Assembly (NCBI RefSeq): GCF_000564855.1
Contig: NZ_AYXG01000043.1
Span: forward strand, 107,380 to 171,379
Source: Actinokineospora spheciospongiae
GTDB taxonomy: Bacteria; Actinomycetota; Actinomycetes; Mycobacteriales; Pseudonocardiaceae
Direction: 5' to 3'
DNA length: 64,000 nucleotides
Part shown: in pieces, positions 30,909 through 41,656 of the stretch
How positions within the stretch are numbered: the first letter of the stretch is position 1
Layout of the letters: every line of letters starts with the position of its first letter
Notes under the pieces: generated by a model
What the model saw: only the letters and a program-made list of their open reading frames with translations
Told to the model about the DNA's origin: nothing
Databases searched by the model: none
Program-made: the position numbers and the translations under genes

Positions 30909-31697
30909 TCAGCCGCGGGTGCCCGCCAGGCCGGTGAGCTGGCTCTGCACCCACAGTTCCTCTTCGATCTCCTGCTCGCTGGAGGAGATCGCCACCGTCA
31001 GCAGGGACGCTGCCGTGACCAGGCCGATGATCATGGCCAGGGGAGCGAAGAACGCGTACGAGCCCACCCCGGGCAGGGAGGCGGGGGTGGTCGGGTCCAC
31101 CTCCACGGACATGGCGGCCATGCCCACGTAGTGCATGCCGCTGACCGCCAGGCCCATCACCAGGGCCGCTCCGGCGGTGGCGGGGACGCCGCGGATGTTG
31201 AGCGCCGCCCACAGCGCCGCCGTGGCCGCCGCCACCGCGATCAGCAGCGACAGCGCCACCAGCCAGCCGTTGTAGGTGACCGTTCCGCGCAGGTGCATCG
31301 CCGAGATGCCCACGTAGTGCATCGACGCCACGCCGAGGCCGGTGATGGTGCCCGCGCCGACCAGGCGGACGCGGCCGACCTCGCGGTAGCTGACCGCCGC
31401 CAGGCCCAGCAGCACGATCCCCGCCGCCACCACCATGCTGACCAGCGTCCGCACCAGGTCGTAGCGGATGTCGGTGCCGTCCACGGCGAAGCCGAGCATC
31501 GCCACGAAGTGCATCACCCAGATCCCGGTGCCGCCGATGGACACCGCGCCCAGCACCAGCCAGGAGACCTTCTGCCACCCGCGGTGGTTCCGCGCCCGCT
31601 GCATGCTCAGCAGCCCGAGCGAGCAGCCGACCACGGAGAGGACGTAGGCGACGGTGGGTGTGAACGGTCCCGCGGAGAAGTGGTGCACGTGGTCCAT
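30909..31697 (-). CDS. MHYT-domain integral membrane sensor
   Basis: A 262-residue membrane protein with about seven helices. Three copies of the MHYT motif are visible as MHFVAM, MHYVGISAMH and MHYVGMAAM, each at the outer end of a helix. Further His residues occur in the N-terminal HVHHFS. MHYT domains are proposed to bind copper and to sense oxygen, CO or NO, usually fused to GGDEF/EAL or kinase domains. Here the domain stands alone with only a short C-terminal helix (ISSSEQEIEEELWV), so it needs a partner to signal. The start at ATG 31697 gives a short periplasm-facing N-terminus. A perfect CRP-type site lies 80-95 bases upstream. Confidence 0.9.
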   Translation of the reverse strand: MDHVHHFSAGPFTPTVAYVLSVVGCSLGLLSMQRARNHRGWQKVSWLVLGAVSIGGTGIWVMHFVAMLGFAVDGTDIRYDLVRTLVSMVVAAGIVLLGLAAVSYREVGRVRLVGAGTITGLGVASMHYVGISAMHLRGTVTYNGWLVALSLLIAVAAATAALWAALNIRGVPATAGAALVMGLAVSGMHYVGMAAMSVEVDPTTPASLPGVGSYAFFAPLAMIIGLVTAASLLTVAISSSEQEIEEELWVQSQLTGLAGTRG

Positions 31698-32121
31698 GGG
31701 CGATCCCCGATAGGCGCGGAGGGATGAATAGCGGGGAGCAGAACACGCTTTAGTGTGTACGTGCCAATAGTTGCTTTGTGACTTGTTTCACATTGAGATC
31801 ATGGTAGCGGCGAGGCGCTGACCTGCGATGACTTCCGAATGTCCGGGTGTGGTTCATGTGGGCGAAATAAACTCACCGACTGCGCCGGGTGGTGTCGGGG
31901 CATTCGGCACACGGCGGTTGTCGGTCCGAAATGTCGAACACCGGCACTGGAAATCCAGGTGGGCCGGACTCCTGTGCCACCGCCTGTTCGGCCCGCTCCG
32001 CCATCGCACGGCCACGGCAGGGGTGGCCTCCACCGAGCCCCTATTCGGTCTGTGATTCGTTGACCGCCACTTCACCGCCGCGTCACGCTTCCGGTGTCAC
32101 TCACCCACCCGGAGGTGCCCC
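31698..32121. other. Intergenic region between the MHYT gene and the carboxypeptidase gene
   Basis: A 424-base divergent gap without a convincing gene. The first 110 bases are AT-rich for this genome and carry the CRP-like operator. On the minus strand GTCACA and TACACA, 17 bases apart, could form the MHYT promoter and would overlap the operator. A TTGACC at 32060-32065 may be the -35 of the carboxypeptidase promoter, and GGAGG at 32111-32115 is its ribosome-binding site. I checked for the c-di-AMP riboswitch often found before cell-wall hydrolases and did not see its conserved blocks. Confidence 0.5.
31777..31792. promoter_or_regulatory. CRP/GlxR-type operator (TGTGA-N6-TCACA)
   Basis: TGTGA (31777-31781), CTTGTT, TCACA (31788-31792): both half-sites match the consensus for cAMP-receptor proteins exactly, as bound by Crp of mycobacteria and GlxR of corynebacteria. 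It sits at about the -35 position of a possible minus-strand promoter for the MHYT gene and about 330 bases from the divergent carboxypeptidase. Confidence 0.65.
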
Positions 32122-32856
32122 GTGAAGCGACTGGCCAGGCTCCTAGCCGTCGTCCCCCTGATCGCCGCCGCCGTCCTCTCCGTGCTCACCGTCAGCGCCG
32201 CCCCGGCCTCGGCGGCGAGTTGCTACGGCTTCGGGCGCTCCCTGTCGCAGGGTGCCTCCGGGGAGGACGTGCGCCAACTGCAGATCCGCGTGTCCGGTTA
32301 CCCGGGCTACGGCGCGGTGCTGGCCATCGACGGCCAGTTCGGCGCGGGCACCAAGGCCGCGGTGACCCGGTTCCAGCAGGCCTACGGGCTCGGCGCCGAC
32401 GGCGTCGCGGGTCCGGCGACCTTCGCCAAGCTGTCCTCCCTGGAGGACTCCGACTGCACCCCGGTCAACTTCTCCTACGCCGAGCTGAACCGCTGCAACT
32501 CGACCTGGTCCGGCGGGGCGGTCTCGGCCGCGACGGCGAAGGCCAACGCGCTCGTCACGATGTGGAAGCTCCAGGCGATGCGGCACGCCCTGGGGGACCG
32601 GCCGATCACCGTCAACGGCGGCTTCCGCAGCTACGCCTGCAACAGCGCCGTCGGGGGAGCGGCGGGCAGCAGGCACCTCTACGGCGACGCGGCGGACCTC
32701 GGCGCCGGGGGCATCGGCTTCTGCAAGCTGGCGCAGCAGGCGCGCAACCACGGGTTCAGCGAGATCCTCGGCCCGGGCTACCCCGACCACAACGACCACG
32801 CCCACCTGGCGAACCGGTCCGGGCGGCTCTGGTCCGCGCCGAGTTGCGGCATCTGA
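32122..32856 (+). CDS. Secreted zinc D-Ala-D-Ala carboxypeptidase with peptidoglycan-binding domain
   Basis: A 244-residue exported enzyme of the M15A family, which trims the D-Ala-D-Ala end of cell-wall peptides. It has a signal peptide (residues 1 to about 31, cleavage after APASA), a peptidoglycan-binding type 1 domain (about 38-105, QGASGEDVRQLQ and IDGQFGAGTKAAV) and the catalytic domain. Zinc ligands are His185 and Asp192 in SRHLYGDAADL and His228 in HNDHAHLA; the spacings of 7 and 36 equal those of the Streptomyces albus G enzyme. Six cysteines suggest disulfides. GTG 32122 follows GGAGG. It stands alone between the MHYT gene and the str operon. Confidence 0.94.
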   Translation: MKRLARLLAVVPLIAAAVLSVLTVSAAPASAASCYGFGRSLSQGASGEDVRQLQIRVSGYPGYGAVLAIDGQFGAGTKAAVTRFQQAYGLGADGVAGPATFAKLSSLEDSDCTPVNFSYAELNRCNSTWSGGAVSAATAKANALVTMWKLQAMRHALGDRPITVNGGFRSYACNSAVGGAAGSRHLYGDAADLGAGGIGFCKLAQQARNHGFSEILGPGYPDHNDHAHLANRSGRLWSAPSCGI

Positions 32857-32927
32857 CAACGGTTCCACCACGCGCCCGCGTTCCCTGTGGACGGTCGGGT
32901 GCGATCGGGTTCGAACACCTGCTCGAC

Positions 32928-32958
32928 GGGCGCCGCCGGGGACACCCCGGCGGCGCCC
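32928..32958 (+). terminator. Terminator after the carboxypeptidase gene
   Basis: GGGCGCCGCCGGGG (32928-32941) and CCCCGGCGGCGCCC (32945-32958), a perfect 14-base-pair stem with an ACA loop. No T-tract. Confidence 0.7.
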
Positions 32959-33339
32959 TGTGGTGAACGCCACAGGTTTCGCCCCTGTACGGTGCACGCC
33001 CCGGGGTTGCCGCGGGGTGTAGTGCACCCCGTTTTGACCCCGCGTCCACGGTCGGGGTATCTTTGCTACTCGTGCCCGACCCATGTCGGGTCGGTCCGTG
33101 TGCCTGTGCCGCGCGGTCGGTGATCTGCCGGTGTCAACCACACCGTCGGGGATCGGACTCCTGCCAGTCACGCCGGAGTTCCTCCCGAACCCCGCAGGGA
33201 TGGTGTGATACCCCGCGGGCGCTTCGGGGCCGGGCGACACGCCCGACCTCGGGGGGCGGGCGGAGCAGCAGGAACCGCAAGTACACAGTGCCTTCGGCGC
33301 CCGGCAGGGGTGCCGAGAGTGAACAGAGAAAGCCGGTCT
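32959..33339 (+). other. str operon upstream region and leader
   Basis: A 381-base stretch between the terminator and rpsL with no gene. It contains the promoter at 33034-33063 and a leader of about 270 bases. The leader is rich in short GC hairpins; the open frames through it lack ribosome-binding sites. A purine-rich GAACAGAGAAAG precedes rpsL. Confidence 0.5.
33034..33063 (+). promoter_or_regulatory. Probable str operon (rpsL) promoter
   Basis: TTGACC (33034-33039), 18 bases, TATCTT (33058-33063). Good match to the housekeeping consensus. Confidence 0.6.
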
Positions 33340-33714
33340 ATGCCCACGATCCAGCAGCTGGTCCGCAAGGGCCGCCAGGACAAGGTCGCCAAGCAGAAGA
33401 CTGCGGCTCTCAAGGGGAGCCCGCAGCGGCGTGGCGTGTGCACCCGCGTGTACACCACCACCCCGAAGAAGCCGAACTCCGCGCTCCGCAAGGTCGCTCG
33501 CGTGAAGCTGACCAGCGGCATCGAGGTCACGGCGTACATCCCCGGTGAGGGTCACAACCTGCAGGAGCACTCCATGGTGCTCGTCCGCGGTGGCCGTGTG
33601 AAGGACCTCCCGGGCGTGCGCTACAAGATCATCCGGGGTTCGCTGGACACGCAGGGCGTGAAGAACCGCAAGCAGGCGCGCAGCCACTACGGCGCGAAGA
33701 AGGAGAAGAGCTGA
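33340..33714 (+). CDS. rpsL: 30S ribosomal protein S12
   Basis: S12 (124 residues) sits at the decoding centre and controls accuracy. The streptomycin-relevant lysines are wild type: Lys43 in [11 protein letters not shown] and Lys88 in [15 protein letters not shown] 33340 gives the standard [12 protein letters not shown] start although the frame is open from 33205. First gene of the str operon; rpsG follows after one base. Confidence 0.98.
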   Translation: MPTIQQLVRKGRQDKVAKQKTAALKGSPQRRGVCTRVYTTTPKKPNSALRKVARVKLTSGIEVTAYIPGEGHNLQEHSMVLVRGGRVKDLPGVRYKIIRGSLDTQGVKNRKQARSHYGAKKEKS

Positions 33715-33715
33715 C

Positions 33716-34186
33716 ATGCCCCGCAAGGGACCGGCCCCTAAGCGGCCGCTTATCTCCGACCCGGTGTACGCCTCGCCGCTGGTCACCCAGCTCATCAACA
33801 AGGTCCTCAAGGACGGCAAGCGCTCGGTCGCCGAGCGCATCGTCTACGGGGCGATGGAAGGTGCCCGGGAGAAGACCGGCACCGACCCCGTGGTGACGCT
33901 CAAGCGCGCGCTGGACAACGTGAAGCCCACCATCGAGGTGAAGTCCCGCCGCGTCGGTGGCGCCACCTACCAGGTGCCGATCGAGGTCAAGCCGGGTCGC
34001 TCGACCACCCTCGCGCTGCGCTGGCTGGTGTCCTTCTCCCAGGCCCGCCGCGAGAAGACCATGATCGAGCGCCTGCAGAACGAACTGCTCGACGCCTCGA
34101 ACGGCCTTGGCGCCAGCGTCAAGCGCCGCGAGGACACGCACAAGATGGCCGAGTCCAACAAGGCCTTCGCCCACTACCGCTGGTGA
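33716..34186 (+). CDS. rpsG: 30S ribosomal protein S7
   Basis: S7 (156 residues) organises the 3' major domain of 16S rRNA and lies at the exit site. The recognised pattern runs from [10 protein letters not shown] through [35 protein letters not shown] and the C-terminal [14 protein letters not shown]. It starts one base after the rpsL stop, so the two are probably coupled; fusA follows after 73 bases. Confidence 0.98.
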   Translation: MPRKGPAPKRPLISDPVYASPLVTQLINKVLKDGKRSVAERIVYGAMEGAREKTGTDPVVTLKRALDNVKPTIEVKSRRVGGATYQVPIEVKPGRSTTLALRWLVSFSQARREKTMIERLQNELLDASNGLGASVKRREDTHKMAESNKAFAHYRW

Positions 34187-34259
34187 GAACCGGCCTCGGC
34201 CACCCGGTCGGGGCCCCAGCGGCGCCGTAGCTCTGCATCAAGGACAGGGGAACACACCC

Positions 34260-36359
34260 GTGGCACTCGACGTGCTGACCGACCTGGCCAAGGTCCGCAA
34301 CATCGGGATCATGGCCCACATCGACGCGGGCAAGACCACGACGACCGAGCGAATCCTCTTCTACACGGGGATCAGCTACAAGATCGGCGAGGTGCACGAC
34401 GGCGCCGCGGTCATGGACTGGATGGAGCAGGAGCAGGAGCGGGGCATCACGATCACCTCGGCTGCCACCACCTGCTTCTGGAAGAACCACCAGATCAACA
34501 TCATCGACACCCCCGGGCACGTCGACTTCACCGTCGAGGTGGAGCGCTCGCTGCGCGTGCTGGACGGCGCCGTCGCGGTCTTCGACGGCAAGGAGGGTGT
34601 CGAGCCCCAGTCCGAGCAGGTCTGGCGCCAGGCCACCAAGTACGACGTCCCGCGCATCTGCTTCGTCAACAAGATGGACAAGCTGGGCGCGGACTTCTAC
34701 TTCACCGTGCGCACCATCTCCGAGCGCCTCGGTGCCAAGCCGCTGCCGATCCAGCTCCCGATCGGCTCCGAGAGCGACTTCATCGGCGTCGTCGACCTGG
34801 TCGAGATGCGCGCGCTCACCTGGCGCGGCGAGGTCCAGAAGGGCGAGGACTACGCCGTCGAGGAGATCCCCGCGGACCTGGCCGACAAGGCCGCCGAGTA
34901 CCGCGAGGCGCTCATCGAGGCCGTGGCCGAGACCGACGACGCGCTGATGGAGAAGTACCTCGGTGGCGAGGAACTGACCGTCGAGGAGATCAAGACCGGT
35001 ATCCGCGCGATCGTCACCGGTCGGCTCGCCTACCCGGTGCTGTGCGGCTCGGCGTTCAAGAACAAGGGCGTGCAGCCCATGCTCGACGCCGTGATCGACT
35101 ACCTGCCCGCGCCGCTGGACGTCCCGCCGGTCGAGGGCACGCTGCTCGACGGCGAGACCAAGGCGACCCGCGCGCCGAACACCGAGGAGCCGTTCTCGGC
35201 CCTGGCGTTCAAGATCGCCGTGCACCCGTTCTTCGGCAAGCTGACCTACGTCCGGGTGTACTCGGGCAAGCTCGCCTCCGGTTCGCAGGTCATCAACTCG
35301 ACCAAGGACCGCAAGGAGCGCATCGGGAAGCTCTTCCAGATGCACGCCAACAAGGAGAACCCGGTCGACACCGCCAGCGCCGGTCACATCTACGCCGTGA
35401 TCGGGCTGAAGGACACCACGACCGGCGACACCCTGTGCGACCCGGCGAACCCGATCGTGCTCGAGTCGATGACCTTCCCGGACCCCGTGATCCAGGTGGC
35501 CATCGAGCCGAAGACGAAGGCGGACCAGGAGAAGCTGGGCACCGCGATCCAGAAGCTGGCCGAGGAGGACCCCACCTTCAAGGTCAACCTGGACCAGGAG
35601 ACCGGCCAGACGATCATCGCGGGCATGGGCGAGCTGCACCTCGACATCCTCGTCGACCGCATGCGGCGCGAGTTCAAGGTCGAGGCCAACATCGGCAAGC
35701 CGCAGGTGGCCTACCGCGAGACCATCCGCAAGACGGTCGAGAAGCTGGACTACACCCACAAGAAGCAGACCGGTGGGTCGGGCCAGTTCGCGAAGGTCGT
35801 CATCAAGCTGGAGCCGCTGGCCACCACGGACGGCGCGCTCTACGAGTTCGACAACAAGGTCACCGGTGGCCGCGTGCCCAGGGAGTACATCCCCTCGGTC
35901 GACGCCGGTGCGCAGGACGCCATGCAGTACGGCGTGCTGGCGGGCTACCCGCTGGTGGGCCTGAAGCTGACCCTGCTCGACGGTGCGTACCACGAGGTCG
36001 ACTCGTCCGAGATGGCGTTCAAGGTCGCGGGTTCCATGGCGATGAAGGAAGCCGCCCGCAAGGCGGGTCCGGTCATCCTGGAGCCCCTGATGGCCGTCGA
36101 GGTCACCACGCCCGAGGACTACATGGGCGAGGTCATCGGCGACCTCAACTCCCGCCGCGGCCAGATCCAGGCCATGGAGGAGCGCAGCGGTGCCCGGATC
36201 GTGAAGGCCCTGGTCCCGCTGTCGGAGATGTTCGGGTACGTGGGCGACCTGCGGTCGAAGACCCAGGGCCGCGCCAACTACTCGATGGTCTTCGACTCCT
36301 ACGCCGAGGTCCCGGCCAGCGTGGCGCGGGAGATCATCGCCAAGGCCACCGGCGAGTGA
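34260..36359 (+). CDS. fusA: Elongation factor G
   Basis: EF-G (699 residues) is the translocation GTPase. G-domain motifs: AHIDAGKT (residues 19-26), [10 protein letters not shown] switch region, DTPGH and NKMD. Later domains show the expected GMGELHLDI and the C-terminal [15 protein letters not shown] 34260 after AAGGACAGGGG gives the normal N-terminus [20 protein letters not shown]; the open frame begins 150 bases earlier inside rpsG. The gene ends before a strong hairpin that separates it from tuf. Confidence 0.98.
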   Translation: MALDVLTDLAKVRNIGIMAHIDAGKTTTTERILFYTGISYKIGEVHDGAAVMDWMEQEQERGITITSAATTCFWKNHQINIIDTPGHVDFTVEVERSLRVLDGAVAVFDGKEGVEPQSEQVWRQATKYDVPRICFVNKMDKLGADFYFTVRTISERLGAKPLPIQLPIGSESDFIGVVDLVEMRALTWRGEVQKGEDYAVEEIPADLADKAAEYREALIEAVAETDDALMEKYLGGEELTVEEIKTGIRAIVTGRLAYPVLCGSAFKNKGVQPMLDAVIDYLPAPLDVPPVEGTLLDGETKATRAPNTEEPFSALAFKIAVHPFFGKLTYVRVYSGKLASGSQVINSTKDRKERIGKLFQMHANKENPVDTASAGHIYAVIGLKDTTTGDTLCDPANPIVLESMTFPDPVIQVAIEPKTKADQEKLGTAIQKLAEEDPTFKVNLDQETGQTIIAGMGELHLDILVDRMRREFKVEANIGKPQVAYRETIRKTVEKLDYTHKKQTGGSGQFAKVVIKLEPLATTDGALYEFDNKVTGGRVPREYIPSVDAGAQDAMQYGVLAGYPLVGLKLTLLDGAYHEVDSSEMAFKVAGSMAMKEAARKAGPVILEPLMAVEVTTPEDYMGEVIGDLNSRRGQIQAMEERSGARIVKALVPLSEMFGYVGDLRSKTQGRANYSMVFDSYAEVPASVAREIIAKATGE

Positions 36360-36394
36360 GCGTGCGCTCACTCCCCCGAGTTTGCGGGGTTGCT

Positions 36395-36430
36395 CCCCGG
36401 AGCACCGCACTTTAGTGCGGTACTCCGGGG
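36395..36430 (+). other. fusA-tuf intergenic hairpin
   Basis: CCCCGGAG-C-ACCGCAC (36395-36410), TTTA loop, GTGCGGT-A-CTCCGGGG (36415-36430): a 15-base-pair stem broken by one C-A mismatch. No T-tract follows. It may reduce read-through or protect the upstream mRNA, letting tuf have its own expression level. A -10-like TAACGT at 36484-36489 downstream hints at a separate tuf promoter. Confidence 0.6.
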
Positions 36431-36537
36431 GGTTCCCCCTGGTCCGCACAGACCCTAATGAGCCGCTTCCGAGGCCGGCCGGATAACGTCCGTCCCCGCA
36501 GCGGAAGAAAGCAAATCCAGTCCAGGAGGACAGTCCA

Positions 36538-37731
<1,194 letters not shown>

Positions 37732-37737
37732 TGCCCC

Positions 37738-37777
37738 CCGGGGGGTCGGAGGCGACTCCGACCCCCCGGTTTTGTTT
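37738..37777 (+). terminator. Rho-independent terminator after tuf
   Basis: CCGGGGGGTCGGAG (37738-37751) and CTCCGACCCCCCGG (37756-37769), a perfect 14-base-pair stem with a GCGA loop, then TTTTGTTT. Confidence 0.93.
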
Positions 37778-38086
37778 GCCGCGCCGCGGTGTGGCATCCT
37801 TGATGGGTTGCTCGTTGCGGGGGCGGCCGGGTCGTACCACCGGCCGCCCCGCGCGAGAAGTCGGAATCCTGGTCCCCAAGCACAGGGTTCCGCCGATAGA
37901 CACGATGCACGGTTAGCCCGAGGAAGCGAAGTTCGTCCAAGGGACCGGTGTGCGGATCGGGCGCGACACGCCCGACCTCGTGGACCGGGAGCCGGTGGGT
38001 CCACACACTATGAACAGGGAAGCGGCGCGGCACCGGTCCTCCACGGACCGCCGGGATCGCAACGAGAAGAGGAACGGCAAGCCACC
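37778..38086 (+). other. S10 operon leader region
   Basis: A 309-base stretch between the tuf terminator and rpsJ without a gene. It can form TCGGGCG/CGCCCGA (37957-37963 with 37969-37975) and CGGTCC/GGACCG (38034-38039 with 38045-38050). It must contain the S10 operon promoter, though I found no clear -35/-10 pair. In other bacteria L4 represses this operon through such a leader; whether that applies here is not shown. Confidence 0.45.
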
Positions 38087-38392
38087 ATGGCGGGACAGAA
38101 GATCCGCATTCGGCTCAAGGCCTACGACCACGAGGCGATCGACGCGTCCGCGCGCAAGATCGTGGAGACGGTGACGCGCACCGGCGCCCGGGTCGTGGGG
38201 CCAGTGCCGCTGCCCACTGAGAAGAACGTGTACTGCGTCATCCGCTCGCCGCACAAGTACAAGGACTCGCGCGAGCACTTCGAGATGCGGACGCACAAGC
38301 GTCTGATCGACATCCTCGACCCGACGCCGAAGACGGTCGACGCGCTGATGCGCATCGACCTCCCGGCCAGCGTCGACGTCAACATCCAGTAA
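38087..38392 (+). CDS. rpsJ: 30S ribosomal protein S10 (NusE)
   Basis: S10 (101 residues) is a head protein of the small subunit and, as NusE, links NusG and RNA polymerase to the ribosome. [19 protein letters not shown] and the loop [13 protein letters not shown] are typical. ATG 38087 follows GAAGAGGAA. It opens the long S10-spc series of ribosomal genes. Confidence 0.98.
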   Translation: MAGQKIRIRLKAYDHEAIDASARKIVETVTRTGARVVGPVPLPTEKNVYCVIRSPHKYKDSREHFEMRTHKRLIDILDPTPKTVDALMRIDLPASVDVNIQ

Positions 38393-38416
38393 GCGCGCGG
38401 CGGAGAGTAAAGAGCC

Positions 38417-39067
38417 ATGTCTGACAGGCAGATGAAGGGAATCCTGGGCACCAAGCTCGGGATGACCCAGGTCTTCGACGAGAACAACCGGATCGTCCCG
38501 GTGACCGTCGTCAAGGCGGGTCCCAACGTGGTCACCCAGGTTCGCAGCCAGGAGTCCGACGGTTACGTCGCGGTCCAGCTCGCCTTCGGTGCCATCGACC
38601 CGCGCAAGGTCAACAAGCCGGAGTCCGGCCACTTCGCCAAGGCGGGCGTGACCCCGCGCCGCGTCCTCGCGGAGCTGCGCACCAGCGACGCGGGCGGCTA
38701 CGAGGTCGGCCAGGAGATCACCGCCGAGGTGTTCGAGGCCGGTCAGGTCATCGACGCCACCGGCACCACCAAGGGCAAGGGCACCGCCGGTGTCATGAAG
38801 CGCCACGGCTTCAAGGGCCTCAGCGCTTCGCACGGCACCCAGCGCAAGCACCGCTCGCCGGGTTCCATCGGCGGCTGCGCCACCCCCGGCCGGGTCTTCA
38901 AGGGCCTGCGCATGGCCGGTCGCATGGGCCACGTGAAGGTGACCACGCAGAACCTCAAGGTCCACCGGGTCGACGCCGAGTCCGGCCTGATCCTGCTCAA
39001 GGGCGCCGTTCCCGGCCCCAAGGGCGGCCTGGTGTTCCTCCGCACGGCCGCGAAGGGCGGTGCCTGA
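38417..39067 (+). CDS. rplC: 50S ribosomal protein L3
   Basis: L3 (216 residues), one of the two assembly initiators of the large subunit, with its finger near the peptidyl transferase centre. It starts [14 protein letters not shown] and shows the conserved tip [17 protein letters not shown] and [13 protein letters not shown]. The stop overlaps the rplD start by one base (TGATG). Confidence 0.98.
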   Translation: MSDRQMKGILGTKLGMTQVFDENNRIVPVTVVKAGPNVVTQVRSQESDGYVAVQLAFGAIDPRKVNKPESGHFAKAGVTPRRVLAELRTSDAGGYEVGQEITAEVFEAGQVIDATGTTKGKGTAGVMKRHGFKGLSASHGTQRKHRSPGSIGGCATPGRVFKGLRMAGRMGHVKVTTQNLKVHRVDAESGLILLKGAVPGPKGGLVFLRTAAKGGA

Positions 39068-39753
39068 TGACCAGCGTTGACATCAAGACCCCCGCGGGCA
39101 CGACCGACGGCACGGCCGAGCTGCCCGACGAGATCTTCGACGTGCAGGCCAACGTGCCGCTGATGCACCAGGTCGTCGTCGCGCAGATGGCCGCCGCCCG
39201 GCAGGGCACGCACTCCACCAAGACCAGGGGCGAGGTGTCCGGCGGTGGTCGCAAGCCCTACCGCCAGAAGGGCACCGGCCGCGCCCGGCAGGGCTCGACC
39301 CGCGCGCCGCAGTTCGTCGGCGGTGGCGTCGTGCACGGTCCCCAGCCGCGCGACTACGTGCAGCGGACCCCCAAGAAGATGAAGGCCGCCGCGCTGCGCG
39401 GTGCGCTCTCGGACCGGGCCCGCGCGGGCCAGGTGCACGTCGTGTCCGGCCTGGTCGAGGGGGACACCCCGTCGACCAAGACCGCGCGCACGCTGCTGGC
39501 CTCGGTGTCCGACGCCAAGCGCCTGCTCGTCGTGCTCACCCGCTCCGAGGACGTCGCCTGGGTGTCGGTGCGCAACCTGCCCAACGTGCACGTGATCGCG
39601 CCGGACCAGTTGAACACCTACGACGTCCTCGTCAACGACGACGTCGTGTTCACCAAGGCCGCGCTCGACGCCTTCCTCACCCGCCCCAGCCAGGGCGGCG
39701 CCAGGGCGAAGGCCACGTCGGCCGAGGCCGAGCAGTCCGAGGAGGACAAGTGA
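39067..39753 (+). CDS. rplD: 50S ribosomal protein L4
   Basis: L4 (228 residues) lines the exit tunnel and regulates the S10 operon in some bacteria. The tunnel loop is seen as [20 protein letters not shown], followed by [18 protein letters not shown] short acidic tail (about the last 15 residues) is added. It is coupled to rplC and its stop lies within the rplW start (GTGA). Confidence 0.97.
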   Translation: MTSVDIKTPAGTTDGTAELPDEIFDVQANVPLMHQVVVAQMAAARQGTHSTKTRGEVSGGGRKPYRQKGTGRARQGSTRAPQFVGGGVVHGPQPRDYVQRTPKKMKAAALRGALSDRARAGQVHVVSGLVEGDTPSTKTARTLLASVSDAKRLLVVLTRSEDVAWVSVRNLPNVHVIAPDQLNTYDVLVNDDVVFTKAALDAFLTRPSQGGARAKATSAEAEQSEEDK

Positions 39754-40049
39754 TCCCCGACCACCGAGACATCCTTCTCGCGCCGGTGATCTCCGAGAAG
39801 TCCTACGGGCTGCTCGAGGAGAACAAGTACACCTTCCTGGTGTCCCCGGACGCCAACAAGACCCAGATCAAGATCGCGGTCGAGAAGGTGTTCGGCGTCA
39901 AGGTGGTGAGCGTGAACACGCTCAACCGCAACGGCAAGCGCAAGCGCACCCGCACCGGGTACGGCAAGCGCAAGGACACCAAGCGAGCGATCGTGACGCT
40001 GTCCGCCGAGAGCAAGCCGATCGAGATCTTCGGCGGCCCGGCCGCGTAA
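39750..40049 (+). CDS. rplW: 50S ribosomal protein L23
   Basis: L23 (99 residues) sits at the tunnel exit and docks trigger factor and [21 protein letters not shown] and [14 protein letters not shown] are typical. The GTG start overlaps the rplD stop. Confidence 0.97.
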   Translation: MIPDHRDILLAPVISEKSYGLLEENKYTFLVSPDANKTQIKIAVEKVFGVKVVSVNTLNRNGKRKRTRTGYGKRKDTKRAIVTLSAESKPIEIFGGPAA

Positions 40050-40063
40050 GGGACTGAGAACAC

Positions 40064-40897
40064 ATGGGAATCCGCAAGTACAAGCCGACGACCCCGGGTC
40101 GTCGCGGCTCCAGTGTCTCGGACTTCGCCGAGATCACGCGGTCGACGCCGGAGAAGTCGCTGATCCGCCCCCTGCACGGCACGGGCGGTCGCAACGCGCA
40201 CGGCAGGATCACCACCCGGCACAAGGGTGGCGGCCACAAGCGCGCGTACCGACTGATCGACTTCCGGCGCAACGACAAGGACGGCGTGCCCGCCAAGGTC
40301 GCGCACATCGAGTACGACCCGAACCGCACGGCGCGCATCGCGCTCCTGCACTACGCGGACGGCGAGAAGCGCTACATCATCGCGCCGAACAAGCTCAAGC
40401 AGGGCGACCCGATCGAGAACGGCCCCCGCGCCGACATCAAGCCGGGCAACAACCTGCCGATGCGCAACATCCCCGTCGGTACCGTGATCCACGCGATCGA
40501 ACTCCGCCCCGGTGGCGGCGCGAAGATCGCCCGGTCCGCCGGTGCCAGCGTGCAGCTCGTGGCCAAGGACGGCCCGTACGCGCAGCTCCGCATGCCGTCC
40601 GGTGAGATCCGCAACGTCGACGTGCGCTGCCGCGCCACCGTCGGCGAGGTGGGCAACGCCGAGCACGCCAACATCAACTGGGGCAAGGCCGGGCGCATGC
40701 GCTGGAAGGGCAAGCGCCCGACCGTCCGCGGTGTCGCGATGAACCCGGTCGACCACCCGCACGGTGGTGGTGAGGGCAAGACCTCCGGTGGTCGCCACCC
40801 GGTGAACCCGGCAGGCAAGCCCGAGGGCCGCACCCGTCGCCGCAAGCCCAGCGACAAGCTGATCGTCCGCCGCCGGCGTACCGGCAAGAAGCGCTGA
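40064..40897 (+). CDS. rplB: 50S ribosomal protein L2
   Basis: L2 (277 residues) is needed for subunit association and peptidyl transfer. It begins [17 protein letters not shown]; the conserved loop with the catalytic-centre histidine is [18 protein letters not shown]. The basic C-terminus ([20 protein letters not shown]) is complete. It lies 14 bases after rplW and 17 before rpsS. Confidence 0.98.
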   Translation: MGIRKYKPTTPGRRGSSVSDFAEITRSTPEKSLIRPLHGTGGRNAHGRITTRHKGGGHKRAYRLIDFRRNDKDGVPAKVAHIEYDPNRTARIALLHYADGEKRYIIAPNKLKQGDPIENGPRADIKPGNNLPMRNIPVGTVIHAIELRPGGGAKIARSAGASVQLVAKDGPYAQLRMPSGEIRNVDVRCRATVGEVGNAEHANINWGKAGRMRWKGKRPTVRGVAMNPVDHPHGGGEGKTSGGRHPVNPAGKPEGRTRRRKPSDKLIVRRRRTGKKR

Positions 40898-40914
40898 GCA
40901 GGGAGGTAGAAGCA

Positions 40915-41196
40915 ATGCCACGCAGCCTGAAGAAGGGCCCGTTCGTGGACGACCACCTGCTCAAGAAGGTGGACGCTCTCAACGAGTCGGGCAAGAAGAC
41001 CGTCATCAAGACCTGGTCCCGCCGGTCCACGATCATCCCGGACATGCTGGGTCACACCATCGCGGTGCACGACGGCCGCAAGCACGTCCCGGTGTTCGTC
41101 TCCGAGGCCATGGTGGGTCACAAGCTGGGCGAGTTCGCCCCGACCCGCACGTTCAAGGGCCACATCAAGGACGACCGCAAGGCCCGCCGCCGCTAG
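40915..41196 (+). CDS. rpsS: 30S ribosomal protein S19
   Basis: S19 (93 residues), head protein of the small subunit in contact with S13. Signature seen as [33 protein letters not shown] and the [15 protein letters not shown] block. A GGGAGG site precedes the ATG. Confidence 0.98.
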   Translation: MPRSLKKGPFVDDHLLKKVDALNESGKKTVIKTWSRRSTIIPDMLGHTIAVHDGRKHVPVFVSEAMVGHKLGEFAPTRTFKGHIKDDRKARRR

Positions 41197-41242
41197 TCGG
41201 CACGAACTCACAGAGCAGAGAAAGAGCTAAGGGGAAGCAGCG

Positions 41243-41656
41243 ATGAACGCCCGCAACGCAGCTACGGCGCAGGAGGAATACCCCAGCGCCGTCGCTCGGG
41301 CTCGCTACGTCCGCGACACTCCGATGAAGGTGCGTCGCGTCGTTGAGCTCATCAGGGGTCGTAGCGCCAGCGAGGCCCTGGCAGTGCTCCGGTTCGCGCC
41401 GTTTGCGGCAAGTGAGCCGGTCGCGAAGGTGCTCGCCAGTGCCATTGCCAACGCAGAGAACAACCTCAGCCTCGACCCGGACACCCTCTGGATCAAGACG
41501 GTGTTCGTCGACGAGGGCCCGACGCTGAAGCGTTTCCGGCCGCGTGCGCAGGGTCGCGCGTACCGCATCCGCAAGCGCACGAGCCACATCACGGTCGAGG
41601 TCGAGTCCCGGCCGAAGCCTGCGGCCAAGGCCGCGAAGAAGGGTGGTGCCCGCTAA
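41243..41656 (+). CDS. rplV: 50S ribosomal protein L22
   Basis: L22 (137 residues); its long hairpin lines the exit tunnel. [19 protein letters not shown] and the hairpin [19 protein letters not shown] are clear. The N-terminal 14 residues and a Lys/Ala-rich C-terminus are usual actinobacterial extensions. Its stop overlaps the rpsC start by one base. Confidence 0.98.
   Translation: MNARNAATAQEEYPSAVARARYVRDTPMKVRRVVELIRGRSASEALAVLRFAPFAASEPVAKVLASAIANAENNLSLDPDTLWIKTVFVDEGPTLKRFRPRAQGRAYRIRKRTSHITVEVESRPKPAAKAAKKGGAR

Noticed and set aside
31131..31727. Plus-strand open frame opposite the MHYT gene
   Set aside because: Composition is antisense-like (His/Gln/Arg-rich) and the minus-strand protein has clear MHYT motifs.
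31698..32121. Possible c-di-AMP riboswitch before the secreted carboxypeptidase
   Set aside because: Such riboswitches often precede actinobacterial cell-wall hydrolases, but the conserved sequence blocks were not found here.
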